The notes: a model not told the origin generated them from the letters alone. Positions 11,207-23,048 are shown, numbered from the stretch's first letter. The stretch: 64,000 nucleotides of DNA from Zygnema cylindricum (GCA_037447655.1 JBBHKE010002217.1:212950-276949); one strand, 5' to 3'. Translations and numbers: made by a program.

Positions 11207-12135
11207 TAGTGTTGTGTATCGGTAAGGATATGCCGATAACCGATATGGACCTTTTTTCGGGTACCCGATAATCGATACATTGGTACGATATATCGTTATC
11301 GGTATTATCGCCGATAAATAACAGATATTTATCGGTATTTATCGGCGATAATACCGATATCGATAACTATTGGCGATATATGTACGGGACGTACATATAA
11401 ATGTACGAGCATTACATTCAACTGTACGTCATACTCCCTGGACGCACTGCGGACCCCTTTCCCTCGATTTCAGTAAAAAAACGCAATTTTCCTTGATTAT
11501 TCATAATTTAAGGGGGTTTTACTTGGGTTCCACGCTCCCATACCCTTCCTCCCCCAGTGTCCCATCCTCCTCTCCTCCTACAATTTCTTGATAATCCATT
11601 AGAATGAATAAATATATAATTTTATTTTTTTACAATTTTAGAAAAAACTATTTTTTCCTCAAATATGTGCTGCCTGGTTATAGTAGGTTCAAAAATATGG
11701 TGGCTGTAATGGCGGCAGTCTGACAGTCTGTTTGTCTGTACGCATGTTCGTCTTTTTTTCGAAAAATCTAGATTCACAAATTTTACAATGTATTTTATTT
11801 TTTTTGTTTCGGTAGTATAGTTTTAGATCTATAAAGTATTATTTTAAATTTGTCCACGTTTTATGTGCTGCGCTGCCCGTAATAATTTTTCAGTTAAATA
11901 GTTACTTAACAGATTCGTATACGTGGCATTCCACGCTATATAATGTAAAATTATAATACAGTATATAATAGCTAAATAAGGTAGTATAGTACGCGTACTA
12001 TATATTTATAAAGTTATCGCCAATATGGAATTTGTTGGTCTCGGACCGATATATTGGTACCTCTGACCGTTCGATAACCGATAACTATCGGTATCAGTGT
12101 TATCGCGATAACTTTTTTACCGATACACAACACTA
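11207..12135. mobile_element. hAT-like non-autonomous element, 929 bp
   Basis: TIRs TAGTGTTGTGTATCGG and CCGATACACAACACTA are flanked by a perfect 8-bp target duplication CTAACGTG (11199-11206 and 12136-12143). Eight-base duplications are the hAT hallmark. Subterminal regions are rich in CGATAAC/GTTATCG. No transposase ORF. Confidence 0.9.
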
Positions 12136-12143
12136 CTAACGTG

Positions 12144-13172
12144 AACACATTGTTGTAATTACATTTATCAAAAGAAATCATGTATGCGACAATGGTAGTG
12201 TTGCATCAAAGTGGCGCCGTATAATAATTAAATCATTTTATATGTACACTCCAGAGAGTGCCAACTCTTAGACTAGATCTGAAGACAAACAATTGGAAAC
12301 GCTATATATTGTTACCTTGTACAGTACACGCACTATACAAGTATTTCGCTTATAGTGAGTATACATACTGTACGGGAGAACAATATACAGCGTTTTTTCA
12401 ATTTTCACACATTAAACCTATGATGTGGACCACCTAAACAAAGAACATTACACAAGGAAAACATTAAATTGCCTTGCTTTATGGACAAAGTTCCAGGGCA
12501 GGCAAATTTGGGTTGCATAACAGTTTAACAACTTTGCAGAAACTTTCCAGGCAAAAAATACCACAACATTTAATTTTCTTTAGGTCAATCGACACAAACA
12601 TATACAAATACAGTTAAAAATACAAATGCAAATGCAAATACAAAAGTGGGCTTGATTGATCAACATTAATTTATAGCCCATAATGATGCAAAAACTCGGT
12701 ACAAAGGCGTCCCACTAGGTAAGGAAAAACCATCACTATCCAAAGGACGACAATCAACAAAAAAATCCACTATGATCTGTGTTTCAAAGAATACTGAGAT
12801 TCGCTCCAAATTCAGAGACAAATTCGATGTTTGTACAGAGACGAAAACAAACAGGAACTATTCAGAGCAGTTGAAAAGCTGACACTATACATGTACAAAA
12901 GTCTCGCGGTGAAATGTGAGACAGCTGACAGCCGTCACTCATCTTCGCCAGAGGGATAGAGGGAGAGAGGGAGAGGAAGAGAGACATCTGTGACACTTCT
13001 TCACTAGGGGAGCCTTCCTGGAGAATTGTACACAAGTGCACCATTTCCTCCTTGAAAAAAAAAACATAAACAAAAAAGCATTTATTCCTTTTTGTGACTA
13101 ACCTCCAAAACCCTTGACCTGTATTCTTGACTCGAATCCATTGTTGAATGATGACCGCGAAAGGGAAGTCAA
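12144..13172. other. Region downstream of the glycolipid transfer gene
   Basis: AT-rich, no exon recognised. It is the 3' flank of the minus-strand gene ending at 13173. Residues read on the minus strand past the stop codon show no conservation. Confidence 0.5.
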
Positions 13173-16100
13173 TCACCAATCGATAGGGATATTTCTTGCA
13201 TCAAAAAGCTTTTCCACATAGGTGATAACAGGTTGGGAAGATTTGACATACTCCTCAGCGCCCCTTTTCCATGAGTGTTCTGCACATACAAAGCAAAAGT
13301 AATTCAAGACAATTTACACAACTTCTGTGAAAATACAACCACAGGAGTCCATAATAATTATATAGAAATAAACCACCACCACCACATTAATTCATAATGA
13401 ATATAAAGCAATATACAACCTATGTAAAGGACGGTCTTCTCCTTGTACTGTCATCCCATAATAATTTTACAGCAATATATAACCTATGCAAATGCCAGTG
13501 ATTCCCTTGTATCGTCTCCCTACGTCGCATGATGCCAGGCAAGAACAGGCCTTCAACAGACTAACACAAAAAGCAACAGACAGGCTAAAGCAAAATTTAC
13601 ATACTCCTCCTCCAACACTACATACTTCGCCTTCTAATAACGCATTGGGCAATATTGGAATGTTGATAGGAAAGGACAAAAAAAAACCCTTTTCACGGGA
13701 GAATTACAGCACAGTAATCCAGTGAAGGCAATACCAATTGTTCTGATCCGCAAAGGTTAATAATATTAATATCAAGTCCATAACAACGTGTTTTTTTTTT
13801 TCTCTTCCTTGCATGTAGGATAGTAACAGCAGTGGAAACTAAAAGAGGCACGATAAACTGCCTCCTAGACTCCCAAAGTCACTTGAAAACTCAATACCGG
13901 TTCTTTTTTGAATGTAAAACAAGTTTATAGCAGCACTAACAGTGAATAACAAAACTGAATATCTTCCATCGCTCGATATTATGGTATCATGAACAGATGG
14001 AGAAAGCTATCGAATCATTCTCAGCTTTCCAAAGTTGATTTTACTTTTCCTCCTGTTTCCGATAACAAACTTTGCAGAGAATTATTAGGACTCACCATCT
14101 TCATTCAGTCTCTGCAGAAATTTCTGCTTTGATGGAAGGGCAAACATTCCAGCTCCCACCATCTTTTGAATTGTCCAACTGTGATATGGGGCAAAAACTT
14201 CATTATACGCCCTTGTTGCGGAATCTTTGAGACTCACCGAACTGCAAAAAATCATTTACATAACAAGAACCAGCAAAACTACCAGTCTTCAAAAAAGTGC
14301 AGAAATAAGAAGATTCTGTAGTCAAAACACATCCCCAAAGTTACAAAACGAAAAGTTTTTTCAAGCAAGTGTAAACATATAAGTTTCCGTAAACGTTCTG
14401 TCACACACAACAGATGTAAATGCAGAGTATCCTGGCAGAAAAAGGTTTAGATAAACTTCTTTATCCAAATCTCTATACTAAAGTAAGATGAAGATTTAAG
14501 TAAAAAAGAGTTTTAGGCTGCTGGGCCTAATACGAAAAACTTCAACAACCAAATGGCTTATGCAAGACAGTCAAAGAAATGCATCCAAAAGTTCATCTTA
14601 TGATATGAAAATAAACTTCTAACGCAAACTCCAAGGTGGAATTATCAGAATTTGTGTTAAAGACAATTTTGTGATCCAGAAAAAGGTTCCCTATAGGATA
14701 GGATGTACCATCCTCCAAAATACACTCCAATATAATTGTGCAATTATATTCAAACAGCAACCGGAATACCACTTGCACTTTTGCCTGCCAAAATTCAAAA
14801 GTTCTTCATCCTTAAACCAGAAATAAGAAATCCTTACCAAAATGCTGCTTCAAAAAATCTGGCTTCCTAAATTATTATATCCCCAAACCTATTGTCCTAC
14901 AAAAGTAATAACCCAAATTGCCACGGCTTTGCGAATGCACATTATCCATGCCGGGTAAACCAAAAAATGCAGAAAAAATCTAACAATATGGCAAAATTGA
15001 CAACAACTGAAATCTTACCTGTGGTCGAGCACAAGTTAAACAAACCTCAAGACAAAAAAACAAAAGCATACCTGTCATCAAGTAGAATTTTGAACAGTGT
15101 TCTATTCAATTCCAAGCCACGCTTTACCCGTAATAGATTCCTTGTATGGCTTCCAGGTTTTCTCACAGTTCCCTTCTGAACGTCATTATCAACAAGTTGA
15201 GGCAGTGTACCAAATGTCACAGATGCCTTCCTCAGATCTTTTACCTGCCACAACCAAAAGAAACCATTCATGCTCAGCAATGAATGAATGGAAGAATTAA
15301 ACAGGCAATTCTGGGGTTTGTTACCAGGTGAAGAAGGTAAAGAACCATGAGCAGGCAATTCCGGAAGTTTGTCATCAATGCAAAAATGGTTTTCCCTTAC
15401 AAAAGCACAGTTTTTATGCTGTAGAAGAGCTGTGTGGCAATGCAATTCCAAAAAAAGTAATTTGAAGTGGAGAACGAAAGCGCCGAAGAAAAGTTACAAA
15501 AAAATCGAATACTGATTCAAAACAGTGAGCAAGAAAATTACCAAAAAACCTGAAAATTGGTTCTAATAATCCGGCTTGGCTATATCTCATAATTGACCAC
15601 GTTGAAAAAGGGCAAAATATTAGCAGGACTAAGAAAACTTTGGAATAACTTTGGAACCTACATAATTACTTGTTTTCTTGCTTACTATGATGTAACTAAT
15701 CTAATGAATTACACAGGAAAGAGTGATCCACGGATTAAGAATTTACAATCAGCTCCAATCCTAAAAAAGCAAGTAAATATCTGTGCAAGATTTGGAGGTT
15801 TTTAGAAAACTGCCTCAAAATAATCTCTGTCTCTAAAATGTCAATTCCAAGCGTTTGAAGCCAAAGATAACAAAACAACTGCTAGAATTTTAGACATAAA
15901 CAACAAAAGGAGTTTTGAATAGCAGATCGATCAAGAGATAGAGTCTCCTCTCATGTGATATCGCTTCCGTTACATACCGTTTCTATGCAACCTCTACGTA
16001 CCAGTTCTATGTAATTTCTACGTACCAGTTCTATGTAATTTCTACGTACCATTTCTACTTAATCTTTACATATCTTTTCTATGCGACCTCTATATACCTT

Positions 16101-16521
16101 TTCTATGTGATCTCCATATACCACTTCTATGTGATCTTTACATACCTATACCTTTACTACATAGCTTCCATACCTTTTCTATGCAATCTCAATACACCTT
16201 TTCTACATCTTCATATACCTTTTCAATTGCATCTCTACATACCTTTTCTATGTAATCTCGCCCACCGAAACTGAACGCCACTCCTAAAAGCTGAAATAAA
16301 ATTGAAAGATGATCACATGCTTCTGCAAAATTTGAAGTTGCAAGTTCATCTCTTTCTTCCCAACCATTCACAAGTTTGGTAAAAGCAGAAGCAATATGAG
16401 GTAATGGTCTCTTAGAAGAAATTTCTGGATCAGCTATAACAGTGACTGCTGAACAAATTTGACAGGAAGCTAACTTCAAATCTTTAACATGTTCACAAGA
16501 TTTTGTTTGGTCGGTTTCCAT
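13173..16521 (-). CDS. ACD11-like glycolipid transfer protein (GLTP fold), complete
   Basis: Four exons in phase: 16243-16521, 15072-15244, 14096-14241 and 13173-13279, giving 234 residues. The GLTP fold moves single sphingolipids between membranes; ACD11 and CPTP carry ceramide-1-phosphate, and loss of ACD11 triggers cell death in Arabidopsis. Visible family features: PLPHIASAFTKL (about 39-50), ILFQLLGVAFSFGGRDYIEK (74-93), GSHTRNLLRVKRGLE (124-138), VFAPYHSWTI (166-175), GAGMFALPSKQKFLQRL and the C-terminal IPIDW. The phosphate-headgroup set can be matched as D89, K93, R128, R132 and H171, all present, so the protein is probably active on a phosphosphingolipid. No signal peptide, so cytosolic. 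The ATG at 16521 is the only suitable start. Exon 1 ends exactly after K93, and its donor is amplified into a 24-bp repeat array (15973-16260). Confidence 0.93.
15973..16260 (-). repeat. 24-bp minisatellite built from a splice donor, 12 units
   Basis: The 288 bp hold about twelve 24-bp units (plus strand TACCTTTTCTATGTAATCTC plus four bases). On the coding strand each unit has ACATAGAAAAG|GTATGTAGAG, the exon 1 3' end and donor of the glycolipid transfer gene. Most units keep an AG|GTA-type donor. The first units continue the reading frame: donor 1 after K93, donor 2 adds eight codons, donor 3 seven more, then TGA. Confidence 0.85.
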
Positions 16522-17790
16522 AGTTAATTAAACAAACAGAAAGGTCTTTTTTATTGCTCCTCTCGTATTATGCGTGTTCAAATAAGTGGAAAAACGAGCA
16601 TTACTATACAGGAACGAGAGGAGTAAATAATATAAAGCTAAAACAGTGATAGTTTTAACATAAATAATAAGTCATCGATGAAAAAAGAATTATAAAAAAT
16701 GGTCAAAAGATGACAGGAGTCGGAAAAAAAATGACAATTTCTGCTGAAAGGACTGTTGCTAGAAGAAGCCCAGTACAAACATCCCCTCCAGCAGTTATGA
16801 TTTTCACAAATATTCGAATGCGTACTCCGCGTCATAACACATTCAAGAAGGAGAGGATAGGTGGAATTAGAATCGTATTGATTCTTTATATAATAGAACT
16901 GGGAACTTAGGTAACTCGGATCTGAGGAATCGTACTTCTTCGTACGCTCGTACCCTCATGCCTCCGTAGCACTGTAGTCTGTACGCCATGTAACATGTAA
17001 AATGACTAAATCCGCAATAACCGATGTTAGAGCGCTCACAACTTCATCAAGATTCACGCGTGCGAACGTTTTGCACGTATTAATACAACGCGGTTCGAAC
17101 GGGTTGGAGACTCATTTGTTTAAGCCGTACTCCCTGATAGCAACCGCATATTTTAGAAAACTGTTGTTATCGCTCTTCCATGCTCCTAAAAACTCACTTT
17201 GATCCAAGTTAAAACTGAGATGCCAGTGTGGCAATTTGAAAAGGAAAAACTAAAAATGGCGCGGTGAGTCACAAGTGCAGTACGTTTATGAACTCGAATA
17301 CTAACACGTGGCCGCGTTTTTCGATTACCTCATTACCTCGAATCCGAAAGATCGGGCGCTGCTCACATGTGTCGAACCATTACCTTTCACGTGTGCGACG
17401 CTTCACTCGAGTGAAGACAACACTGATAGTAACGCGACAGCGAAGCGACAATTCCGTACATTTTACGTATACGAAAAGTATACGAATTTAACGAAGATTT
17501 CAAAAATCTTAAAAACTTAACGCATTTTCGCAACAAAGTGAAAATCCGTACGTTTGGTACCTCTATGGCAAAATTGCAAGGTGACGACAAAATGTCAAAA
17601 GCATGTCAAAAGTTTCGATTTCTGAGACCTGCGGTTGTGGAATTTCTTGTGAACAGCTCCCCTTGTCTCGTCATTGGAGCGCGAATTTGGTACTCTTTCT
17701 GTCAACCAGTACCTCTATCTCCCTTTCCCTCCCTCCCTCCCCCCTTCCCTTTCCCTTTCATCAATTCTAGATATTTTGAGTATTCTACAG
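16522..17790. other. Upstream region of the glycolipid transfer gene, no further gene seen
   Basis: Contains the presumed promoter of the minus-strand gene. I found no exon matching the transporter that begins further right and no RNA gene. Confidence 0.45.
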
Positions 17791-17791
17791 A

Positions 17792-17975
17792 GGAGAGGGA
17801 GAGGGAGAGGGAGAGGGAGAGGGAGAGGGAGAGGGAGAGGGAGAGGGAGAGGGAGAGGGAGAGGGAGAGGGAGAGGGAGAGGGAGAGGGAGAGGGAGAGG
17901 GAAAGGGAGAGGGAGAGGGAGAGGGAGAAGGAGAGGGAGAGGGAGAGGGAGAGAGAGAGGGAGAGGGAGGGGAGA
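17792..17975. repeat. (GGGAGA)n microsatellite
   Basis: About 30 nearly perfect hexamers. It ends about 28 bp before the acceptor of the transporter exon at 18004. ORFs across it ([18 protein letters not shown]) are artefacts of the repeat. Confidence 0.95.
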
Positions 17976-18274
17976 AGTGAATTTGTTTGTTTTCTGACTG
18001 GAGGGTGAGAGGGAAGCTATTGCCAAGTATGCCGTGACAGTCGGTGCCTTGGCCGCCCTCACAAGTACCCTCCTCGGATCTCTCCTTTCCCATGTACCTT
18101 TTTCTATCTATTTATGTCAAATAATATTTTATCAGTTTTATGCGAAGGCTTTATCTTCTTTTTGTCATTTGTCAACGTTATCGCACGTTTTTATCGGAGT
18201 TGTGCTAGTTTAGGAAAACATTGCACCTTATTTAGTGTGGTTTAAAATGTACAAGGAAGAATTAGTCAGAGTCG

Positions 18275-18406
18275 AAAAATATATATATAATATATATAAT
18301 ATATGATATATATAATATATAATATATATATAGTATGTATATATATAATATATAAATATATATATAATATATATAATATATGAATATATATATAATATAT
18401 AATATA

Positions 18407-18455
<49 letters not shown>
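18275..18455. repeat. (TA)n/TATAATA microsatellite
   Basis: Alternating TA with ATATAATATA interruptions, ending in about 36 bp of pure (TA)n at 18418-18453. Lies in the intron of the transporter remnant. Confidence 0.9.
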
Positions 18456-18456
<1 letters not shown>

Positions 18457-18537
18457 ATCGGGTGAGTCTTCTTGTGCTCTCAAAATTGTCTTGTTAAGAA
18501 AAAACAAATTTTATTATAAATACATTTTATATAAAAC

Positions 18538-18888
18538 ATCGGTTGACATTGGTTGACATTGGTTGACATTCGTTTACACACATTGTTTGACATTGGTTGA
18601 CATTGGCTGACATTGGTTGACATTCGTTTACAATGGTTTACATTAGTTGACATTCGTATACACTGGTTTATATTCGATTATATTGGTTTACATTGGTTAA
18701 CATTCGCTGACATTGGTTGACATTCGTTTACATTGGTTGACATTGGTTGATATTTGTTGACATTGGTTGACACTGACTGAAATTGGTTGACATTAGTTGA
18801 CATTGGTTGACATTGGTTGACTTTGGTTTACATTGGTTTACGTTGGTTTACATTGGTTGACATTGGTTGACATTCATTTACGTTGGTT
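18538..18888. repeat. Decamer minisatellite (TTGACATTGG)n
   Basis: About 34 imperfect copies of a 10-bp unit TTGACATTGG with variants TTTACATTCG. Same unit length, and similar core ACATTG, as the array at 3340-3648, although the two sit in different genes. Confidence 0.9.
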
Positions 18889-18956
18889 TTGCACACTTGG
18901 CTGATTGTCAATTAGAGAATGCCAAGTAGGTAAAACCTCGCCTCCGGGTACAAGAT

Positions 18957-19262
18957 GTACTCCAAGTCCAAGTTCGTGTATGTCAAATTCAGCTCATCCT
19001 CTTCTTGGAAATGAAAGGAGAATATGAAGACAAACAAAGAGTTTACATTGTCATGGAACTTTGTGCGGATGAGAGCTTTTTGACATAAAAAAAGAGCCGC
19101 TGAGTTAACTCGTTCAATTGTTCAAATGGTAGGGAGGTGTTATTCTCTTGGCGTGATGCACAAGGATTTACATCCAGAAAACTTTTTTCTGTTGAATAGA
19201 AAGGAGGATTCACCTCTTAAAGCAACAAATTTTGGATATTTATATTTTTCAAGCCAAGTTTG
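18957..19262 (+). pseudogene. Processed CDPK (calcium-dependent protein kinase) pseudogene fragment
   Basis: Reading across one frameshift: LEMKGEYED, VYIVMELCA, then [47 protein letters not shown]. This matches kinase subdomains III-VII of plant CDPKs, where the catalytic loop reads HRDLKPENFLL and the DFG motif follows. Here HRD is HKD, LKP is LHP, and the magnesium-binding Asp of DFG is Asn. Stops follow CADESFLT. The fragment has no introns where CDPK genes usually have them, so it is probably a retrocopy. It lies inside the intron of the transporter remnant. Confidence 0.75.
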
Positions 19263-19989
19263 TCTATTTTTACTTTGCTTTGTTTTACACTACCTTGATT
19301 TGATACCTAGAATAACAACTTCCTCCGTGTTTGTTTCGATATTCTTCATTGTTTCATGTATAGCATTCGTGTTTTTGGCTTTTTTTATTTTATACACTTC
19401 CAAATATTATGCTTGATTACTGTTGAAAAAAAAACAAAAGAAGTCGACGACTTCCGATTTGATCTACACTACTACGCTAAGAAATGGTATGTTTGACTCT
19501 CTTCTCCCCTTCTCTTTACATTTTTCGCCGTAATCCTAAATTACTTTTATGACTAGTAATAACATGAATGTCCGTCTCCATATCTAAATCTCAAAACCAG
19601 TGGCCGGGTTTCTCCGATAACGATTTTTTTTTTTCCCTGATCACCGATAATCGATTTCTGAATTTTGATTTCCGATTTCCAATTTCCGGTTTCTAAGTAT
19701 TTGAAAACTTAGTTTTGATTTAGATTTTTGTTTTTTGATAGTTGATCCATTTTTTATTTCTGATTATTGTTGTCTAATTTTTCGTATTTGGTTGTCCGAA
19801 CGCAGCCTCGTATCCTTTTGGCGATGGGACGTGACGGTCTTCTCTCTGCCTAGATTTGTCGAGTCCACACTAATTTCGGTGTGTTGATCAAGACCACCAT
19901 TATCACGTGTTATATGTCGGCAACCATGTCCTTCTTTTTGGACATTGACCTGTTCACAAGAATGGTAATGTGGTCTATCACCTCGGTCA

Positions 19990-20121
19990 TGATGATGTTG
20001 ATGTTGATGATGATGATGATGATAATGATATAATGATGATGATGATGATGATGGTGAAGTTGACGATGATGATGTTGAAGATGATGGTGACAATGATGAT
20101 GATGATGATGATGATGATGTA

Positions 20122-20154
<33 letters not shown>

Positions 20155-20525
20155 TAATCAAAGTATCACCAAAACAAAGTATTAAAAGTATTTGTATTGT
20201 ATTTAAAAAAAAAAAACCATGATGTTATATGAAAATGATGTTGTTGATGATGATGATGTAATGATGATGATGATGATGATGCAATAATGATGATGATGAT
20301 GGTGATGATGATGACGATGATGATGATGATGTAGACGATGACGGTGATGATGATGATGATGTTGACGTTGATGATGACGATAATGATGATGATAATGATG
20401 ATGATGTAATGATGATGATGATGATGATCATGATGGTGATGATCATGATGATGATGATGATGTAATGATGATGATGTAATGATGATGATGATGATGATGA
20501 TGTAATCAAAGTATCACAAAAACAA
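19990..20525. repeat. (TGA)n trinucleotide region in two blocks
   Basis: Long (GAT)n tracts at 19990-20155 and 20225-20510. Each block ends with TAATCAAAGTATCAC, AACAAAGTATT, GTATTTGTATTGTATTT and a poly-A run (20150-20218, 20505-20575), so the whole module was duplicated. His- or Ser-rich ORFs here are not genes. Confidence 0.9.
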
Positions 20526-20674
20526 AGTATTCCAAGTATTTGTATTGTATTTCAAAAAAAAAAAAAAAAAAAACCAATATCTGTATTTGTCATTTAAAAA
20601 AAAACAAAGTAATCAAGTTTCACCGATACAAAGTAGTCAAGTATTTGTGTTGTATTTTAAAAAAAATATTTGTA

Positions 20675-21200
20675 CTGTTGGTCAGCCTTTGAGCTGATAA
20701 TGATGTTCAACAACTTTTTTGGTTTTTAGACTAAGTTGGTTGATCGTAAAAAACAAAAAAAAAAAAAAATCAATGTAACAATGTAATATAACAAACAAAT
20801 ATAATGAATGAAAACAAGTGTTTGTAATGTTGATCAGCCTCCGAGCTGATAGTGATGTTTAAGCAACCTTCTAAGTCTTAGGACAAAGTTGGTTGATCAC
20901 AAAAAAAAGAAAAAGAAAAACAAAGTACTCAAAGTAATCAATCTACTATAATAAACAACGAAAATAATAAATAACAAGTGATTGTAATGTTAGTCAGCAT
21001 TTGAGCTGATCATGATGTTTATGCAACCATTTGGGTCTTCGACTAAGTTGCTTGATCGAAAAAAAAAAGTACTTAAAGTAATCCACATATTCTAACTATC
21101 AAAAAATATGAAAGAAAATACGTGTTTGTAGTGTTAGACAGCCATCGAGCTGATAATGATGTTGCTCCAACCTTCTGGGTCTCTGGACTAAGTTGGTTGT
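20675..21200. repeat. Four tandem copies of a ~150-bp unit with a conserved ~70-bp core
   Basis: Cores begin near 20680, 20836, 20991 and 21139. Each contains GTCAGC....GAGCTGAT, ATGATGTT, CAACC, then GACTAAGTTGGTTG. The spacers between cores are A-rich and poorly conserved. CAGC/GCTG and CAACC/GGTTG can pair, giving two short hairpins per core. Confidence 0.7.
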
Positions 21201-21697
21201 ATCCTTGTTAAGTCTAATGTTATTTTGTTCTTTTTATTATCTTTGTTATCCTTACATTTGTTTCTTGCTTTTTTGTTATGTGATCAAGATTGTATTGTGG
21301 TTATGTATTTTGTTTGTCTTTTTTTTGTTTTATTATTTTGTGATTTTATGTATTGATAAAAAAAATGTAAAAAATATACATGCAACACCTTAGTATAAAA
21401 TAAACAAGAACCATTAGTATTATGTTTAAACGAATAATGGTTGAATAATGCTAATGGTTTAATGTGTATTCTAGATTTAATGATATATTCGGTCCATTCA
21501 TTCATATCGTTCAGTAGATTGAGATCGAACGCTCAAATTAATGTGAAACTTTTACGCTTAAACAAACCCCCCTACATGAACGAAATGTGAATTAAACCAT
21601 CCACTTGGCATTGTCATGGTGTTTACCATGTAAAATGCGATAGTACAGTGCGTACCATATACGAACATTGTACGTGACTCCTACACTGAAATTACGG
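21201..21697. other. Intergenic, no gene recognised
   Basis: AT-rich; hydrophobic ORFs here are low-complexity. Nothing supportable seen. Confidence 0.45.
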
Positions 21698-21699
21698 TA

Positions 21700-22383
21700 C
21701 ACCGCGAATCGTTAATTATAGAAAAGAAAAAAATAGAGCAAAAAAACAAAAAAAAAACAATTAGAGTTATAAACGCTAATTATTGTGAAAGAACCTTTTC
21801 ACAGAGGAAATTTATTATACTTTATTTAATTACTCTACATTAGCTTATGTCGGCAATAATTATCCGTGTTGTAATTATGAACACCAAATTATTTAGACAT
21901 ACGAAAACCGTCAGCCCGTATATTTTGATGTCATTATGACGTTAGTACTATTTGTCTCATTGCTATATACTATTTGTCTCAACTCATACTGTTGTCGTTT
22001 AACTATAAAATTTTAACATGTAAATTCATGTAAATGTTCACACGGGCGAGAATGTTGTCGACGGACGGAACTATGCGAACGGGTTTTTTTCGATGCGATT
22101 TATTTTTTTTGTTTAGTGCAATTTCACATGCAAGCGCGATTCTATTAAATTATTATTTGTACCTTTTTACTTATAAAAGTACAATTTTGCACAGTCAGAC
22201 GTTGTCCGTACTCCACACTATTTAAAACGAACCTATATTAGATTTTTTTACGCTAATTAAACTTTACCTTAAAAAGTATAATGAAAAAAATTGAATCATT
22301 TACTCTATTTTAACGTGATAGAGTCAAAATTTAGGGCGACCGACTTAGCGTTATCTACTCTAATTACTATTCATTGGGTAGTG
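21700..22383. mobile_element. Mariner-like MITE, diverged copy
   Basis: Left end CACCGCGAATCGTTAATTA after TA; right end TCATTGGGTAGTG before TA (22384-22385). The interior shares CACACTATTTAAA, TTTTTACTTA and an end-proximal GGCGACCGACTTAGCGTT with the better preserved copies. TIRs are eroded. Confidence 0.55.
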
Positions 22384-22757
22384 TACGGATATTAAGAACA
22401 CAACAACGTGGCGTGATGTGACGAGATCGCACGCGCCAAAATTAGAAGTGCGATACTGTACGTTTCTGTACCGATATAAATTAAACGACACATCGTACGT
22501 CACGCCAACACTGAAATAACCGTAGTGTACGGATATTGAGAACACGACAACGGGGCGTGATGTGACGGGATCGCGTGCGCAAAAATTAAAAGTACGATAC
22601 TGTACCTTACTTAACCGGTATTGATAACACAACATTTTGGCGTGTACGGATATTGAGAAAATGACAACTTGGCGTGATCCCGGATCGCACGCGTAAAATT
22701 TTAAAGTACGATACTGTACATTACTCAACCGGTATTGATATCACGACATTTTGGCGT
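22382..22757. repeat. Three tandem copies of a ~120-bp unit
   Basis: Each copy starts GTGTACGGATATT and contains GGCGTGAT, GATCGC, GTACGATACTGTAC; copies start near 22381, 22514 and 22638. The second and third also share CCGGTATTGATA.ACGACATTTTGGCGTG. No ORF is conserved. Confidence 0.7.
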
Positions 22758-22884
22758 GACGTCGATTTTGTTTGGCCTTTTATCATACCTCTACAACCAC
22801 GCGAGATACAATAAATAGGATTGTACCATGTGTCTCTTTCCATTACATCAAAATGGAACATGACAAAGCCAATAAAAACTCAAA

Positions 22885-23048
22885 ACACTCAACGGCTCAA
22901 GATCTTACACAAAATGAATCGACACAAAATAAATCGACGGTTAATAATCATTGTCACCAGAGACGCCAATCAAATATCAATACACTCAACGGCTTAAGAT
23001 TTGACACAAAATGAATCGACGGTAAATTATCGTTGTCACCAGAGACGA
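22885..23048. repeat. Two-copy tandem duplication, ~80 bp
   Basis: ACTCAACGGCT.AAGAT, ACACAAAATGAATCGAC and TTGTCACCAGAGACG occur in order twice, starting near 22889 and 22984. No coding role seen. Confidence 0.65.

Larger units (their letters stand above)
18004..19964 (+). pseudogene. Cationic amino acid transporter (CAT, SLC7 type) exons with an in-frame stop
   Basis: Two exons are visible, 18004-18093 and 19806-19964, both phase 0. The first reads [20 protein letters not shown] then LGSLLSH; the second begins PRILLAMGRDGLLSA and, after a TAG at 19851-19853, continues in the same frame as ICRVHTNFG, KTTIITCYMSATMSFFLDID and LFTRM. Plant and animal CATs have this order: AKYxVxxGAL, LLGS..PQPR, AMxRDGLL, RVHxxFGTP, FxxDIxxLxxMVSIGTL. 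The proteins are plasma or vacuolar membrane amino acid permeases with 12-14 helices; these exons cover two helices. I could not find the other exons, and the stop argues for a broken copy, though a sequencing error cannot be excluded. A (GAGAGG)n array precedes the first exon and a TGATGA array follows the second donor after about 24 bp. Confidence 0.7.

Noticed and set aside
17538-18093. Long ORFs [18 protein letters not shown]
   Set aside because: All three frames of both strands are open because (GGGAGA)n has no stop codon; there is no conserved sequence. The same applies to 56012-56707 and to (TACATA)n ORFs at 46072-46856 and 48250-48690.
19764-20509. His/Ser-rich proteins on the minus strand
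   Set aside because: Products of the (TGA)n trinucleotide array.
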